From the NCBI GenBank assembly GCA_022448455.1, contig JAKUUR010000004.1:29608-93607 (forward strand): DNA of 64,000 nucleotides. Reading direction: 5' to 3'. Of this stretch, positions 17,928 through 28,542 are shown piece after piece. Under the pieces are notes generated by a model. That model saw nothing but the letters and a program-made list of their open reading frames with translations. It had not been told where the DNA came from and ran no database searches. The stretch's first letter is position 1. Every line of letters starts with the position of its first letter. This DNA comes from Candidatus Thioglobus autotrophicus (lineage in GTDB: Bacteria > Pseudomonadota > Gammaproteobacteria > PS1 > Pseudothioglobaceae). The translations under genes and the position numbers were made by a program.

Positions 17928-18307
17928 GCGGTTGTTTTCTCATTGCTGAAGCAATCAAGACTCTCTTTCTACTGTGCCAGTAAAATCAATCTTTTTAATC
18001 GCGAAATTGTTCAGTAAATTAAGCCATACAGCCCAAATTATTTCAGAAGCTACTGTCATCAATAGTATTAATAATTCAGGGGATTTTCGAGCTGTTTTCA
18101 TAGCCTGTTAACTATACTTTTAAAGCTGTAATATGAAAGATCTTAAAAGTCTTAATCTTGACTAAGATAAGGATGCTATGAAGATAATATAAATTCATTA
18201 ATTTAAATTATGCATGTATTAATAGTTATAACTCACGGCATTAGACGAAAAGAGTCACTTAAATTCTTCTTCATACCAATAGCTATTTTGTTCCGCTCTT
18301 AAATTGA

Positions 18308-19522
18308 TTAAGAGACGATACCACTTTCTCTAAGGTGTTGAATTTTTTCACTATCATATCCGAGCTCACTTGATAAGATTTGCTCGCAATGCTCTGATAG
18401 ATCTGGCGACGCTGATCTATATTGCAAGGGTGTTTCGGAAAGATTGATTGGCGAGGCAATAGTGTAAATCTGTTTGTCACAATTATCAGGAATTTTCCTA
18501 ACTAGATTTCTATGCTTTATTTGCGAGTGGTTAAAGACTTCTTGCAAAGTGTTGATAGGTCCGCAGGGGATATCCAATGTTTCCAATTGATTAACCCACC
18601 AAACTGTCGGCTGTGATAGAAGGATTTTACTTAAATGTTCAATAAGAGATTCTCGATTAATCACTCGCTGTTCATTGGTTTGGAAGTTGGGGTTATCTGC
18701 TAACTCTGGTCGCTCAACAAACTGGCAAAATTTTCTAAATTGAGTGTCATTGCCAATCGCAAGCATTATTATTCCATCGCTAGTATTAAAAGTTTGGTAG
18801 GGTACGATATTAGGATGGGCATTTCCTTGGCGCTTTGGATTATTTCCAGTCGCTAAATAGTTCAAGCCTTGATTCGCAAGGGTTGCTGCTTGAACATCTA
18901 ACAAAGCGATATCAATATATTGTCCTTTATCAATATGGTTGCGTGCCATCAAAGCTGCAAGTATTGCGTTACTACAGTAGAGACCAGTCATTATGTCAGT
19001 AAGTGCGACTCCTACTTTCATTGGCTCTCCATTAGCCACGCCAGTGATACTCATCAGTCCTCCCTCACCCTGTATCATAGCGTCGTATCCGGCCCGTTCT
19101 GATGAAGGACCAGTTTGGCCAAAACCCGTAATGGAACAGTAAATTAAATTCGGATTAAGTAATTTCAATTTAGGATAATCAAGACCATATCTTGCGAGAG
19201 CACCAACTTTGAAATTCTCAATAAAGACATCGGCATTTTTCACCAAATCCTTGATAATTTGCTGACCAGTTTTATGTTGTATATCAATTGCAATAGATTG
19301 TTTATTTCGATTGGTAGAGTGGAAGTAGGCTGCCTGAGGAGGTTGAGTGGAAGTTTTTTCCTTGATAAATGGCGGTCCCCAATATCTTGTATCGTCGCCT
19401 TTGTTGGGTCGCTCTATTTTAATAACCTGAGCACCAAAATCAGCAAGCATCTGTGATGCCCATGGTCCTGCTAAAATACGGCTCAAGTCAATAACTTTTA
19501 TTCCTTTAAGGGCTACTGTCAT
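18308..19522 (-). CDS. CaiB/BaiF family CoA-transferase (probable glutarate CoA-transferase)
   Basis: GIKVIDLSRILAGPWASQMLADFGAQVIKIERP...GDDTRYWGPP; adjacent to glutaryl-CoA dehydrogenase. Confidence 0.88.
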   Translation of the reverse strand: MTVALKGIKVIDLSRILAGPWASQMLADFGAQVIKIERPNKGDDTRYWGPPFIKEKTSTQPPQAAYFHSTNRNKQSIAIDIQHKTGQQIIKDLVKNADVFIENFKVGALARYGLDYPKLKLLNPNLIYCSITGFGQTGPSSERAGYDAMIQGEGGLMSITGVANGEPMKVGVALTDIMTGLYCSNAILAALMARNHIDKGQYIDIALLDVQAATLANQGLNYLATGNNPKRQGNAHPNIVPYQTFNTSDGIIMLAIGNDTQFRKFCQFVERPELADNPNFQTNEQRVINRESLIEHLSKILLSQPTVWWVNQLETLDIPCGPINTLQEVFNHSQIKHRNLVRKIPDNCDKQIYTIASPINLSETPLQYRSASPDLSEHCEQILSSELGYDSEKIQHLRESGIVS

Positions 19523-20703
19523 TAGAAAAAAGCTTGTATGCCAGTAATCGCTTTGCCTAAGATGAGTGCGTGGATATCATGTGTACCTTCATAAGTATTA
19601 ACTGTTTCAAGGTTCATCATATGGCGAATAATGTGATATTCATCGACTATTCCATATGCTCCGTGCATATCTCTAGCACTACGGGCAATATTTAAAGCCT
19701 TTCCACAGGAATTACGCTTCATCATTGAAATGAGCTCAACAGGACAATGATCGTTGTCCATTAGGCGACCCATCTGTAAGCAACCTTGCAATCCAAGACT
19801 AATATCAGTTAGCATATCGGCAAGTTTTTTTTGAATGAGCTGGTTGCTGGCTAATGGACGATTAAATTGTTTTCGTTCTAAGGTGTAGTTTCGTGTTGAC
19901 TGATAACAGAATTCAGCAGCGCCGAGGACTCCCCAAGCGATACCATAACGCGCTTTATTTAAGCAGCCAAATGGACCTGCAAGGCCGCTAATATTGGGAA
20001 AAAGGTTCTCATCGGGCACAAAAACATTGTCCATTACGATTTCTCCAGTAATAGAGGTTCGCAGTGAGAATTTACCATTTATTTTTGGTGCCGACAATCC
20101 ATTCATGCCCTTTTCAAGAATAAAACCTCGGACTACACCATCTAACTTTGCCCAAACAACAAACACATCTGCAATAGGAGAATTGGTAATCCACATTTTA
20201 TTGCCGGTTAGACGATAACCTCCTTCAATCTTTTCAGCACTTGTAGACATTGAAGCGGGGTCACTACCTGAGTTTGGTTCAGTTAATCCAAAACAACCAA
20301 CCAACTCACCGCTGAGCAATTTTGGTAGATATTTACTTTTTTGTTCTTCGCTACCATAACTATATATTGGGTGAATTACAAGAGAAGACTGAACACTCAT
20401 TACTGAACGATAGCCACTATCAATACGTTCAATTTCACGAGCAATAAGACCATAGCTGACATAATTGACCTCACTACCGCCATACTTTGCAGGCAAGGTT
20501 GGACCTAAAAGGCCAAGTTCTCCCAGTTCGGTTACAATATTACGATCAAACGTTTCATTTCTATTAGCCATCAGCACTCGAGGTGCTAAATATTCCTGAC
20601 AGTAATCGTGAGCTGTATCGCGGATAAGTTTTTCTTCGCCACTCAGCTGACCTTCTAAAAACATACTATCTTGCCAGTTAAAATTTGTTAATGATTGGCT
20701 CAT
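19522..20703 (-). CDS. gcdH: glutaryl-CoA dehydrogenase
   Basis: ACAD signatures [58 protein letters not shown] typical of GCDH. Confidence 0.9.
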   Translation of the reverse strand: MSQSLTNFNWQDSMFLEGQLSGEEKLIRDTAHDYCQEYLAPRVLMANRNETFDRNIVTELGELGLLGPTLPAKYGGSEVNYVSYGLIAREIERIDSGYRSVMSVQSSLVIHPIYSYGSEEQKSKYLPKLLSGELVGCFGLTEPNSGSDPASMSTSAEKIEGGYRLTGNKMWITNSPIADVFVVWAKLDGVVRGFILEKGMNGLSAPKINGKFSLRTSITGEIVMDNVFVPDENLFPNISGLAGPFGCLNKARYGIAWGVLGAAEFCYQSTRNYTLERKQFNRPLASNQLIQKKLADMLTDISLGLQGCLQMGRLMDNDHCPVELISMMKRNSCGKALNIARSARDMHGAYGIVDEYHIIRHMMNLETVNTYEGTHDIHALILGKAITGIQAFF

Positions 20704-20798
20704 ATAATTTCCATATATAGGTATTAAATCTGTGATTAAGGATAGATTATATCTAAAAAATTTCTATTGCAGTAATCACTATCAAGGTTATGTACACT

Positions 20799-20830
20799 CT
20801 CCCTCACACATCAAACGGAATTTGGACTTT
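20799..20830 (+). repeat. 32-bp direct repeat copy 2 (ctccctcacacatcaaacggaatttggacttt)
   Basis: 31/32 identical to 17896-17927. Confidence 0.9.
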
Positions 20831-20867
20831 TATTTATACTAAGTTCAAATTGAAATATAATGAATAA

Positions 20868-21611
20868 ATGAAAAAACTACTCTTACTTATAGCATTATCT
20901 TTTATCTCAACTCAGAGTTTTTGTAAAGAACCTCCATTTTGGGGAACAATTTTTATTGACCCCAACATTGTTACTGCTTCAGATCCCTCGGCTTTTAAAA
21001 GTATTTCATACAAAGGACAAGCCTCAAGACAAATGTATGACAAGAGAAGCTCTTGGGTTAACTTACAGGCTTTTTTATTTGAAGCTAAATTTGAAGATGG
21101 AAGCATAATTGAGATGCAAGTAAACCCTGAATTTAAAGATAAGTCACTTGCAGAGGCTGAGGCTAAAAAGTATGCCTGGTTAATTGGACAACTTCCAGTA
21201 GTTCTTAGGAAAGATATACAAACATCTTGGATTCACAAAGGAATTAACCCTTATGGAGGCGGCAATAACAATATATTAATCCATACTGGCCAAACGAAAG
21301 AATATGAAAGAGATGGTATTTTAGAGGAGACTCTAATTCATGAGGCCTCACACACATCTCTAGATTCATATCATGCCAATAATTATGCTTGGCTTAACGC
21401 ACAATCGAAGGATAATAATTTTATTTCGAATTACGCTAGAGACAATCCCTTGAGGGAAGATATTGCTGAAAGTTTTCTAACGTATATAGCAGCGATTCAT
21501 CTAAGTGACAGAATTTCATCTGAACTGAAGTTACAAATACTTTCAACTATACCAAACAGAATTGAGTATTTTGAAAATCAGAACTTTGACCTATCTCAAT
21601 ACTCAAGATAG
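20868..21611 (+). CDS. secreted putative zinc metallopeptidase-like protein
   Basis: Signal peptide MKKLLLLIALSFISTQSFC; HExxH-type LIHEASHTSLD followed by REDIAESFLTY. Confidence 0.6.
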   Translation: MKKLLLLIALSFISTQSFCKEPPFWGTIFIDPNIVTASDPSAFKSISYKGQASRQMYDKRSSWVNLQAFLFEAKFEDGSIIEMQVNPEFKDKSLAEAEAKKYAWLIGQLPVVLRKDIQTSWIHKGINPYGGGNNNILIHTGQTKEYERDGILEETLIHEASHTSLDSYHANNYAWLNAQSKDNNFISNYARDNPLREDIAESFLTYIAAIHLSDRISSELKLQILSTIPNRIEYFENQNFDLSQYSR

Positions 21612-21763
21612 ATAGTCTCTCTCATAACCACTCCGCTATAGTCGCAACGATTTAATACTATGTAAGCATCAAGGCTGAGTGATTTAGACGCTCTACAACC
21701 CTTATGATTAGTGGTTTATAATCAAGTAAAGGTTGTTATAGAGGGCGTTAAAGATAAGATGTT

Positions 21764-22112
21764 TGGTGGAGATGGGGGGAATTGAACCCCCGTCCGAAAA
21801 CCTTCAGTCAAGAAGTCTACATGCTTAGTACAGGCCTATTGCTTTAACTTTTTACCACCCGGCCAACAGGGATGTAGAAAGCGATTTTAGATTAGGTTTT
21901 AACCCTATTACCCTAAAAAAATAATAGTGGCGAGTCTGTAAGCGACCGTTATCCCAAAAGCACAGACAACTTCTAAGTAACGGTTAGCATTATGCTGCTA
22001 AAGCGTAGTTGTCTTCGTTTGCAACTATTATTTAAAGAACGTTTTTACGAGCAATCTTTATCCTCGACATGCATCCTTGAAATCCAACTCCTCGTCGAAG
22101 CCAGTCATCCCC
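21764..22112 (-). ncRNA. ssrA: transfer-messenger RNA (one-piece tmRNA), tag (A)ANEDNYALAA
   Basis: 5' GGGGATGACTGGCTTCGACG..., 3' GGACGGGGGTTCAATTCCCCCCATCTCCACCA; tag ORF gca aac gaa gac aac tac gct tta gca gca taa at 22022..21990. Confidence 0.97.
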
Positions 22113-22145
22113 AGATGCTTACATTATACGCTTCATTATGAGAAT

Positions 22146-23330
22146 TTAGCTAATTGTAACTCGTGCAAATTTTCTTTTGCCAACCTGATACACTGAGGTA
22201 CCTGCTGTTGGCTCAAGATCCTTGTTGGTAATTTTTTCGCCATCCATTTTAGCTGCCCCTTGCTTGATCATACGGAATGCTTCGGAAGTCGAACTAACTA
22301 AGTTTGAGTCTTTTAGAAGGTTGGCAATCTTGGTTCCATTTTGAAAGGTAAATTCGTCCATCTTATCAGGGGTTTGGTTTTTAGCAAACCGGTCAATGAA
22401 GTTTTGTTGAGCTTGTTTTGCTAGTTCATTGCTATGGAAACGTGTAATAATCTCTTCTGCTAAGCGAAATTTAATATTTCTTGGGTTTTCGCCATCTTCA
22501 ACTTCCTTTTTCCAAGACTCAATTGTTTCTAATGATTCAAAACTCAACAGCTCAAGGTAGCGCCACATCAGCTCGTCTGATATTGACATAAGCTTGCCAA
22601 ACATATCATCAGGAGTCTCGTCGATACCGATATAGTTATCTAATGACTTGCTCATCTTTTGAACTCCATCAAGACCTTCTAATAATGGCATTGTAAGAAT
22701 CACTTGTGGCTCTTTTCCGGCTTGTTTTTGAAGGTCTCTGCCCATTAAAAGGTTAAATTTTTGATCTGTTCCTCCTAGCTCCATGTCAGCCTGAAGTGCA
22801 AGTGAGTCATAACCTTGGACTAGAGGGTATAAGAATTCATGTATTGAAATTGCTTGCTCAGACTTGTAGCGTTTGGAAAAATCATCCCGCTCTAGCATTC
22901 TTGCGACTGTTTGTTTTGATGCCAAAGAAACCATCTCCGAAGAACTCATCTTTCCCATCCATTCAGAATTAAAAACTATCCTTGTTTTGTCTTTATCTAG
23001 TATTTTGAAGACTTGCTCTTGATAACTTTTAGAATTTTCAAGCACTTCATCTTTTGTGAGCGGTTTGCGAGTTACATTTTTACCACTTGGGTCACCGATC
23101 ATGCCAGTAAAGTCGCCAATCAAGAAAATGATTTCGTGGCCAAGATCTTGAAGTTGCTTCATCTTGTTAATAACAACTGTATGTCCAAGGTGCAAGTCTG
23201 GTGCAGTTGGATCAAAGCCCACCTTGATTCTTAGAGGTTTATTTTTTTGCAGCTTTTTCTTGAGCTCTTCAAGGGGCAGTATTTCATCTGCACCTCTTTC
23301 AAAAATGGCTAATGTGTCTTGAATTGTCAT
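22146..23330 (-). CDS. tyrS: tyrosyl-tRNA synthetase
   Basis: [28 protein letters not shown]-terminal S4-like domain. Confidence 0.97.
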   Translation of the reverse strand: MTIQDTLAIFERGADEILPLEELKKKLQKNKPLRIKVGFDPTAPDLHLGHTVVINKMKQLQDLGHEIIFLIGDFTGMIGDPSGKNVTRKPLTKDEVLENSKSYQEQVFKILDKDKTRIVFNSEWMGKMSSSEMVSLASKQTVARMLERDDFSKRYKSEQAISIHEFLYPLVQGYDSLALQADMELGGTDQKFNLLMGRDLQKQAGKEPQVILTMPLLEGLDGVQKMSKSLDNYIGIDETPDDMFGKLMSISDELMWRYLELLSFESLETIESWKKEVEDGENPRNIKFRLAEEIITRFHSNELAKQAQQNFIDRFAKNQTPDKMDEFTFQNGTKIANLLKDSNLVSSTSEAFRMIKQGAAKMDGEKITNKDLEPTAGTSVYQVGKRKFARVTIS

Positions 23331-23342
23331 AATTGTGTCACT

Positions 23343-24602
23343 CTATGGCCTCGTATGTCCATCACCTAGGACGATATATTTTTGTGAAGTTAAGCCTTCA
23401 AGTCCAACTGGACCGCGTACATGAAATTTATCTGTACTGATGCCAATCTCTGCACCTAGACCATACTCAAAGCCATCTGCAAATGCTGTTGATGCGTTAA
23501 CCATCACTGAGGATGAGTCCACTTCGGCTAGAAATTTTCTTGCACTTGTTTTGTTTTCTGTGACGATAGTGTCGGTATGTGAAGACCCGTATTGCTCTAT
23601 ATGAGAAATAGCTTCATCCAATGAACTCACAATCTTTATTGATAGGATTGGAGCAAGGTACTCCTCACTCCAGTCATCTTCTGTGGCTGCAATGATTTTA
23701 TTTGAACGTTTTTGAGATTCTTGACATCCACGTAATTCCACTCCTTCTTCAACATATAAGTCAATCAGTTGATCGAATGTAGCAAAATCCAAATCCTGAT
23801 GAACTAGAAGTGTTTCTGTGGCGTTACAGACACCATATCGTCGGGTTTTGCCATTAAATGCTACATTTATAGCTTTCTGAGAGTCAGCCTCTTTGTCTAG
23901 GTAGGTGTGACATACACCGTGAAGGTGTTTAATGACTGGCATCCTGGCATTGGCGCTCACATTTTCAATTAAGCCTTTGCCACCTCTTGGTATGATAACA
24001 TCAACATAATCGCTAGCTTGAACAAGTCTTGTCACCGCCTCACGATCAGTGATGTCGATTAGTTGCACTGCGTCAAAATTTATGCCGGCCTCAGTTAATG
24101 CATCTTTAATACACTCATATAAAGCTCGGTTTGAGTTTATTGCATCCGAACTGCCCCGTAAAATTACCGCGTTACCTGATTTTAAACACAGAACTGCTGC
24201 GTCGATAGTGACATTTGGACGAGACTCATAGATCATTCCTATAACACCTATTGGTACTCTCATTTTGCCGACCTGAATACCACTAGGGCGATACTCTAAG
24301 TCGGTTATTTCACCGATTGGATCAGGAAGAGATGCGACTTGCTCTAAACCTTCAACAATGTCATTAATTCTTTCAGGATTGAGCATTAATCGATCTAAAA
24401 AGACATCATTTAAGCCGTTACTTTTCCCTTGAGTTAAATCCTGTTTATTGGCATCAAGTATCGCTTTTTGGTTTTTCTGGATATTACTGGCAATGTTATG
24501 CAAAACAGCATTTTTTGTTTCAGTATCTGCTGTGCGCAAGGAACGAGAGGCTTTTTTTGCCTTCTGTCCAAGATTTAAAATTAGTTCGGCTATTGAGTCC
24601 AT
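23343..24602 (-). CDS. proA: gamma-glutamyl phosphate reductase
   Basis: [58 protein letters not shown]. Confidence 0.97.
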   Translation of the reverse strand: MDSIAELILNLGQKAKKASRSLRTADTETKNAVLHNIASNIQKNQKAILDANKQDLTQGKSNGLNDVFLDRLMLNPERINDIVEGLEQVASLPDPIGEITDLEYRPSGIQVGKMRVPIGVIGMIYESRPNVTIDAAVLCLKSGNAVILRGSSDAINSNRALYECIKDALTEAGINFDAVQLIDITDREAVTRLVQASDYVDVIIPRGGKGLIENVSANARMPVIKHLHGVCHTYLDKEADSQKAINVAFNGKTRRYGVCNATETLLVHQDLDFATFDQLIDLYVEEGVELRGCQESQKRSNKIIAATEDDWSEEYLAPILSIKIVSSLDEAISHIEQYGSSHTDTIVTENKTSARKFLAEVDSSSVMVNASTAFADGFEYGLGAEIGISTDKFHVRGPVGLEGLTSQKYIVLGDGHTRP

Positions 24603-25609
24603 TGCGTTTTTCCTGACAAAGTGATAAGAACACTTTGCAACTCATCGTAAACGTTGAGATTATCCATACCTTTTAGTGAGCGGTCAATACGCCCGAGTGA
24701 TAATAGCAATTTTTGTAGTCGTTGATAAGAATGTTTATTGAGAGCATTTGAAATCAAAGGTTTTCTTTTTTGCCATACCCGGTGTTTTTCGAGTATAGCC
24801 TCAATTGGTTCATTGTGTTTCAATTCGACAGACATCGTTACCAGAGACTTTATCTCTCGGTACAGGGATGAAACGATAATCACTGGCGGTGTCGTTTCAT
24901 CAACAAGCGAGTTGAATATTTTGTTGACTTTTGTTGAATCACCTTTGAGTGCGGCATCAATCAGTCCAAAGACCGAGTAATGGGACTGTTGGTCGATTTG
25001 ATTGAGGAACTCATTAGCGTTAATATGACCATCAGGATAGGCGATTTTGAGTTTTTGTATTTCTTGCATAGATGCCAAAAGGTTGCCTTCTGTGCAATAA
25101 GCGATTGCCTCAGCAACCTCGTGATTAGTTTTCAGGCCTAACTGGGTCATTTGGTTAATAATCCAGCCAACGAGATGTTCATTTTGAACCTCCCAGTGTT
25201 GAATGATAGCACCCCTTTTATCTAGAGCTTTAAACCACTTACTTTTTTGCTGGTTTATGTCTAGTTTGCCTGTAGAGATAATGAGCAAAACATCATCTGG
25301 GAGACTGTCAACTAATTCTGTTAGTGCTTTTGAACCTTTGATACCAAGTTTTCCAGTGGTAAGGCAGCACTCAATGATACGCTTCTCTGTGAAAAGTGAT
25401 GGGCTTGCCATGTCACTAATGATAGTGTCCCAAGAGAACTGTCCGTCAATATCAAAACGAACACGATCGCTAAAACTATTCTCTTTCGCAGCTTCTTTAA
25501 TTAGAGCCAAGCTTTGCTCAACCAAGAGAATTTCTGGGCCAAAGGCAAAATAGAGTGATTCCAAACCGTTTGAGAGGTGTTTTGAGAGCTGATCTGGCTT
25601 TATTTTCAT
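24590..25609 (-). CDS. holA: DNA polymerase III delta subunit
   Basis: HolA-like: [38 protein letters not shown]. Confidence 0.9.
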   Translation of the reverse strand: MKIKPDQLSKHLSNGLESLYFAFGPEILLVEQSLALIKEAAKENSFSDRVRFDIDGQFSWDTIISDMASPSLFTEKRIIECCLTTGKLGIKGSKALTELVDSLPDDVLLIISTGKLDINQQKSKWFKALDKRGAIIQHWEVQNEHLVGWIINQMTQLGLKTNHEVAEAIAYCTEGNLLASMQEIQKLKIAYPDGHINANEFLNQIDQQSHYSVFGLIDAALKGDSTKVNKIFNSLVDETTPPVIIVSSLYREIKSLVTMSVELKHNEPIEAILEKHRVWQKRKPLISNALNKHSYQRLQKLLLSLGRIDRSLKGMDNLNVYDELQSVLITLSGKTQWTQ

Positions 25610-25714
25610 GAGTTTTCTTAAGAAATTCGGGTCGAGTGGAAAAAATGAGCCAAAACGACATTAATTTTTGTAATATTCATTATGTCATAATTGTAAAATA
25701 ATTTGTCATCAAAC

Positions 25715-25742
25715 CTTGAAAAATTGCCATCAAACCCTATAT
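25715..25742 (+). promoter_or_regulatory. sigma-32 (heat-shock)-like promoter upstream of ftsH
   Basis: cttgaaa-N13-ccctatat versus consensus CTTGAAA-N13/15-CCCCATNT. Confidence 0.5.
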
Positions 25743-25794
25743 AAGTAATCAATAGGGTATATTTACCGTTCTACATTTAGGTTAAATTTTATAT

Positions 25795-27717
25795 ATGTAT
25801 AAGAATATTTTACTATGGCTGGTATTGGGCAGTGTCCTTGCCTCTCTGTTTGGTCAATTTAAACCTACCAATAATTCAACCGAGATTAGTTACTCTCAGT
25901 TCATCCAAAGTGTCAAACAAGGGAACGTTTCCAGCGTCAAGATTGCGGGAAGTCAAATTAGCGGTGTAACTTCACTAGGTGAAGAGTTTGACACCTATAG
26001 CCCTGGTGATTTGGGTTTGATGGGAGACCTACTAAATAATGGCGTTTCTGTTCAGGCTACGCCACCAGCAAAAGAGAGCTTCTTGAAGCAACTGATAATT
26101 TCACTAGCACCCATACTATTACTGATTGGCGTCATTATGTATACCATGCGTAGTGCTGGAGGCGCTATGGGTGGAAAGAATCCGATGTCATTCGGTAAAT
26201 CAAAGGCACGTTTAATTACCAAGGACGAGGCACAGGTCACCTTTGCGGATGTTGCAGGCGTTGATGAGGCAAAAGAAGAGGTCAGTGAATTAGTTGACTT
26301 CCTCTCTGACCCGAGCAAATTTACTAGAGTTGGTGGAAAGATTCCAAAAGGTGTACTCATGATTGGTCCACCCGGAACAGGTAAGACTTTACTAGCAAAG
26401 GCAGTGGCGGGTGAGGCTGACGTACCATTCTTCTTTATTTCTGGTTCCGACTTTGTTGAAATGTTTGTTGGTGTTGGAGCATCTCGCGTACGTGACATGT
26501 TTGAACAGGCCAAAAAAAATGCCCCCTGTATCATCTTTATTGATGAGATTGATGCAGTAGGTCGTCAGCGTGGAGCTGGTTTGGGTGGTGGACATGATGA
26601 GCGTGAACAAACCCTTAACCAGATGCTGGTTGAAATGGATGGTTTCGAAGGGACAGAGGGTGTTATCGTTGTTGCAGCAACTAACCGTCCAGATGTACTT
26701 GATCCTGCGCTACTCAGGGCTGGAAGGTTTGATCGCACAGTCACTGTTGGTTTGCCTGATATAAAAGGGCGCGATGCTATTTTGAAGATACATATGAGGA
26801 AGCTGCCTGTTGCAAAAAATGTCAAATCTATGGATATAGCCAGAGGTACTCCAGGCTTTTCGGGTGCGGATCTAGCTAATTTAACTAATGAAGCTGCTTT
26901 GCTTGCAGCTGGGAAAAGTAAAAAACTGGTAGGAATGCAAGAATTCGAAAAAGCCAAAGACAAGATAATGATGGGCTCGGAACGCAAGAGCATGGTTATG
27001 GATGAAGCGGAAAAAGAAATGACTGCCTTTCATGAGGCCGGACACGCAATAGTTGGACGTTTGGTACCTGAACATGACCCGGTTTACAAGGTCAGCATTA
27101 TTCCAAGAGGTAGGGCTTTGGGTGTGACTATGTTTCTACCCGTAAAAGATAAGTATAGTGTTTCAAAGCGCAAGATTAACTCTCAAATTTCCTCATTATT
27201 TGGTGGCCGAATTGCAGAAGAGCTTGTTTATGGTAAAGACGATGTAACAACTGGTGCAAGTAATGACATAGAACGTGCCACTGAACTTGCCCATAAAATG
27301 GTCAAACTTTGGGGAATGTCTGACGTGATGGGTCCGTTGGCTTATGGTGAAGAAGAGGGAGAGATTTTCTTAGGTCGACAGGTAACCAAACATAAGCACA
27401 TTTCTGATGACACATTTAATAAAGTGGATGCTGAAATTCGTATAATTATTGATGCCAATTACGATATAGCTTACAAAATTCTTGAGGAAAACAGAGATAT
27501 TCTAGACTCAATGGCAGCAGCATTAATCGAGTTTGAAACTATTGACGTGGGTCAGATTGATGACCTGATGGCTAGAAAACCAATGCGAGAGGCAGCTGAA
27601 GTTGTTGATTCTGAAGAAGTTTCGTCCGAGTTGGGAACCGGTAGTAAATCTAAAGGTTCCGAACCGTCTTCAGATGACAACCGAGGTGGTGACAGTAGTA
27701 CTGAGCAGTTTGCATAG
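25795..27717 (+). CDS. ftsH: ATP-dependent zinc metalloprotease FtsH
   Basis: [28 protein letters not shown]. Confidence 0.98.
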   Translation: MYKNILLWLVLGSVLASLFGQFKPTNNSTEISYSQFIQSVKQGNVSSVKIAGSQISGVTSLGEEFDTYSPGDLGLMGDLLNNGVSVQATPPAKESFLKQLIISLAPILLLIGVIMYTMRSAGGAMGGKNPMSFGKSKARLITKDEAQVTFADVAGVDEAKEEVSELVDFLSDPSKFTRVGGKIPKGVLMIGPPGTGKTLLAKAVAGEADVPFFFISGSDFVEMFVGVGASRVRDMFEQAKKNAPCIIFIDEIDAVGRQRGAGLGGGHDEREQTLNQMLVEMDGFEGTEGVIVVAATNRPDVLDPALLRAGRFDRTVTVGLPDIKGRDAILKIHMRKLPVAKNVKSMDIARGTPGFSGADLANLTNEAALLAAGKSKKLVGMQEFEKAKDKIMMGSERKSMVMDEAEKEMTAFHEAGHAIVGRLVPEHDPVYKVSIIPRGRALGVTMFLPVKDKYSVSKRKINSQISSLFGGRIAEELVYGKDDVTTGASNDIERATELAHKMVKLWGMSDVMGPLAYGEEEGEIFLGRQVTKHKHISDDTFNKVDAEIRIIIDANYDIAYKILEENRDILDSMAAALIEFETIDVGQIDDLMARKPMREAAEVVDSEEVSSELGTGSKSKGSEPSSDDNRGGDSSTEQFA

Positions 27718-27723
27718 TTCGAA

Positions 27724-28539
27724 GTGAGCTTGATGGTCGACCAACCAATCGTCATGGGTGTACTCAACATTACCCCAGATTCATTTTCTGATGGTGGCTT
27801 ATTTTTAGAAGCTCAAAGTGCAATTGATCAAGCCATCTTAATGGTTGAACAAGGCGCTGATATTATTGATATTGGCGGTGAATCAACTCGACCAGGAGCA
27901 CCTGATGTAAGTGCTAAAGATGAGTTGAAGCGAGTTCTGCCTGTCATTGAAGCTTTGAGTGGTAACATTGACGTACCAATATCGATTGATACCTCTAAAC
28001 CTGTTGTTATGGAGAGAGCTTTCGGTGCAGGTGCAAGTATTATTAATGACGTCTATGCTCTTCGCTCTAAAGGCGCCTTAGAAATGGCAGCTTCGTTGGG
28101 TGCCGATGTATGTTTAATGCATATGCAAGGAAATCCAAGAACGATGCAAAAAAATCCGAAGTACGATGATGTTGTTAGTGATGTGAAAATTTTCTTTACA
28201 GAACGACTCGAGGCTTGTTCAGATGTTGGGATTAAACTAGAGTCTATAACCCTTGACCCAGGATTTGGTTTCGGGAAGAACCTAGCTCATAACATAGCAT
28301 TGTTAAAAAATCTGGCTGAATTTCATGACTTTGGAGTCTCTATTTTGGCTGGACTTTCAAGGAAATCAATGATCGGTTCATTGTTAGGCGATAAAGAAGT
28401 TGACTCAAGAATGATTGGCAGTGTTACAGCTGCATTAATTGCAGTGGAGAATGGCGCCAACATTATTAGAGCTCATGACGTTGCTGAAACCAAAGATGCA
28501 CTTACGGTTTGGCAACAAATTAAGCATTTTAGGGAATAA
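27724..28539 (+). CDS. folP: dihydropteroate synthase
   Basis: VMGVLNITPDSFSDGG, DIGGESTRPGA, LDPGFGFGKN. Confidence 0.97.
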   Translation: MSLMVDQPIVMGVLNITPDSFSDGGLFLEAQSAIDQAILMVEQGADIIDIGGESTRPGAPDVSAKDELKRVLPVIEALSGNIDVPISIDTSKPVVMERAFGAGASIINDVYALRSKGALEMAASLGADVCLMHMQGNPRTMQKNPKYDDVVSDVKIFFTERLEACSDVGIKLESITLDPGFGFGKNLAHNIALLKNLAEFHDFGVSILAGLSRKSMIGSLLGDKEVDSRMIGSVTAALIAVENGANIIRAHDVAETKDALTVWQQIKHFRE

Positions 28540-28542
28540 TTT

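Noticed and set aside
25203-25553. 116-aa plus-strand ORF opposite holA
   Set aside because: Antisense of holA, no domain or start context
26052-26993. Antisense ORFs (160 and 142 aa) inside ftsH
   Set aside because: They are the reverse frames of a strongly conserved gene, with composition expected from antisense of ftsH
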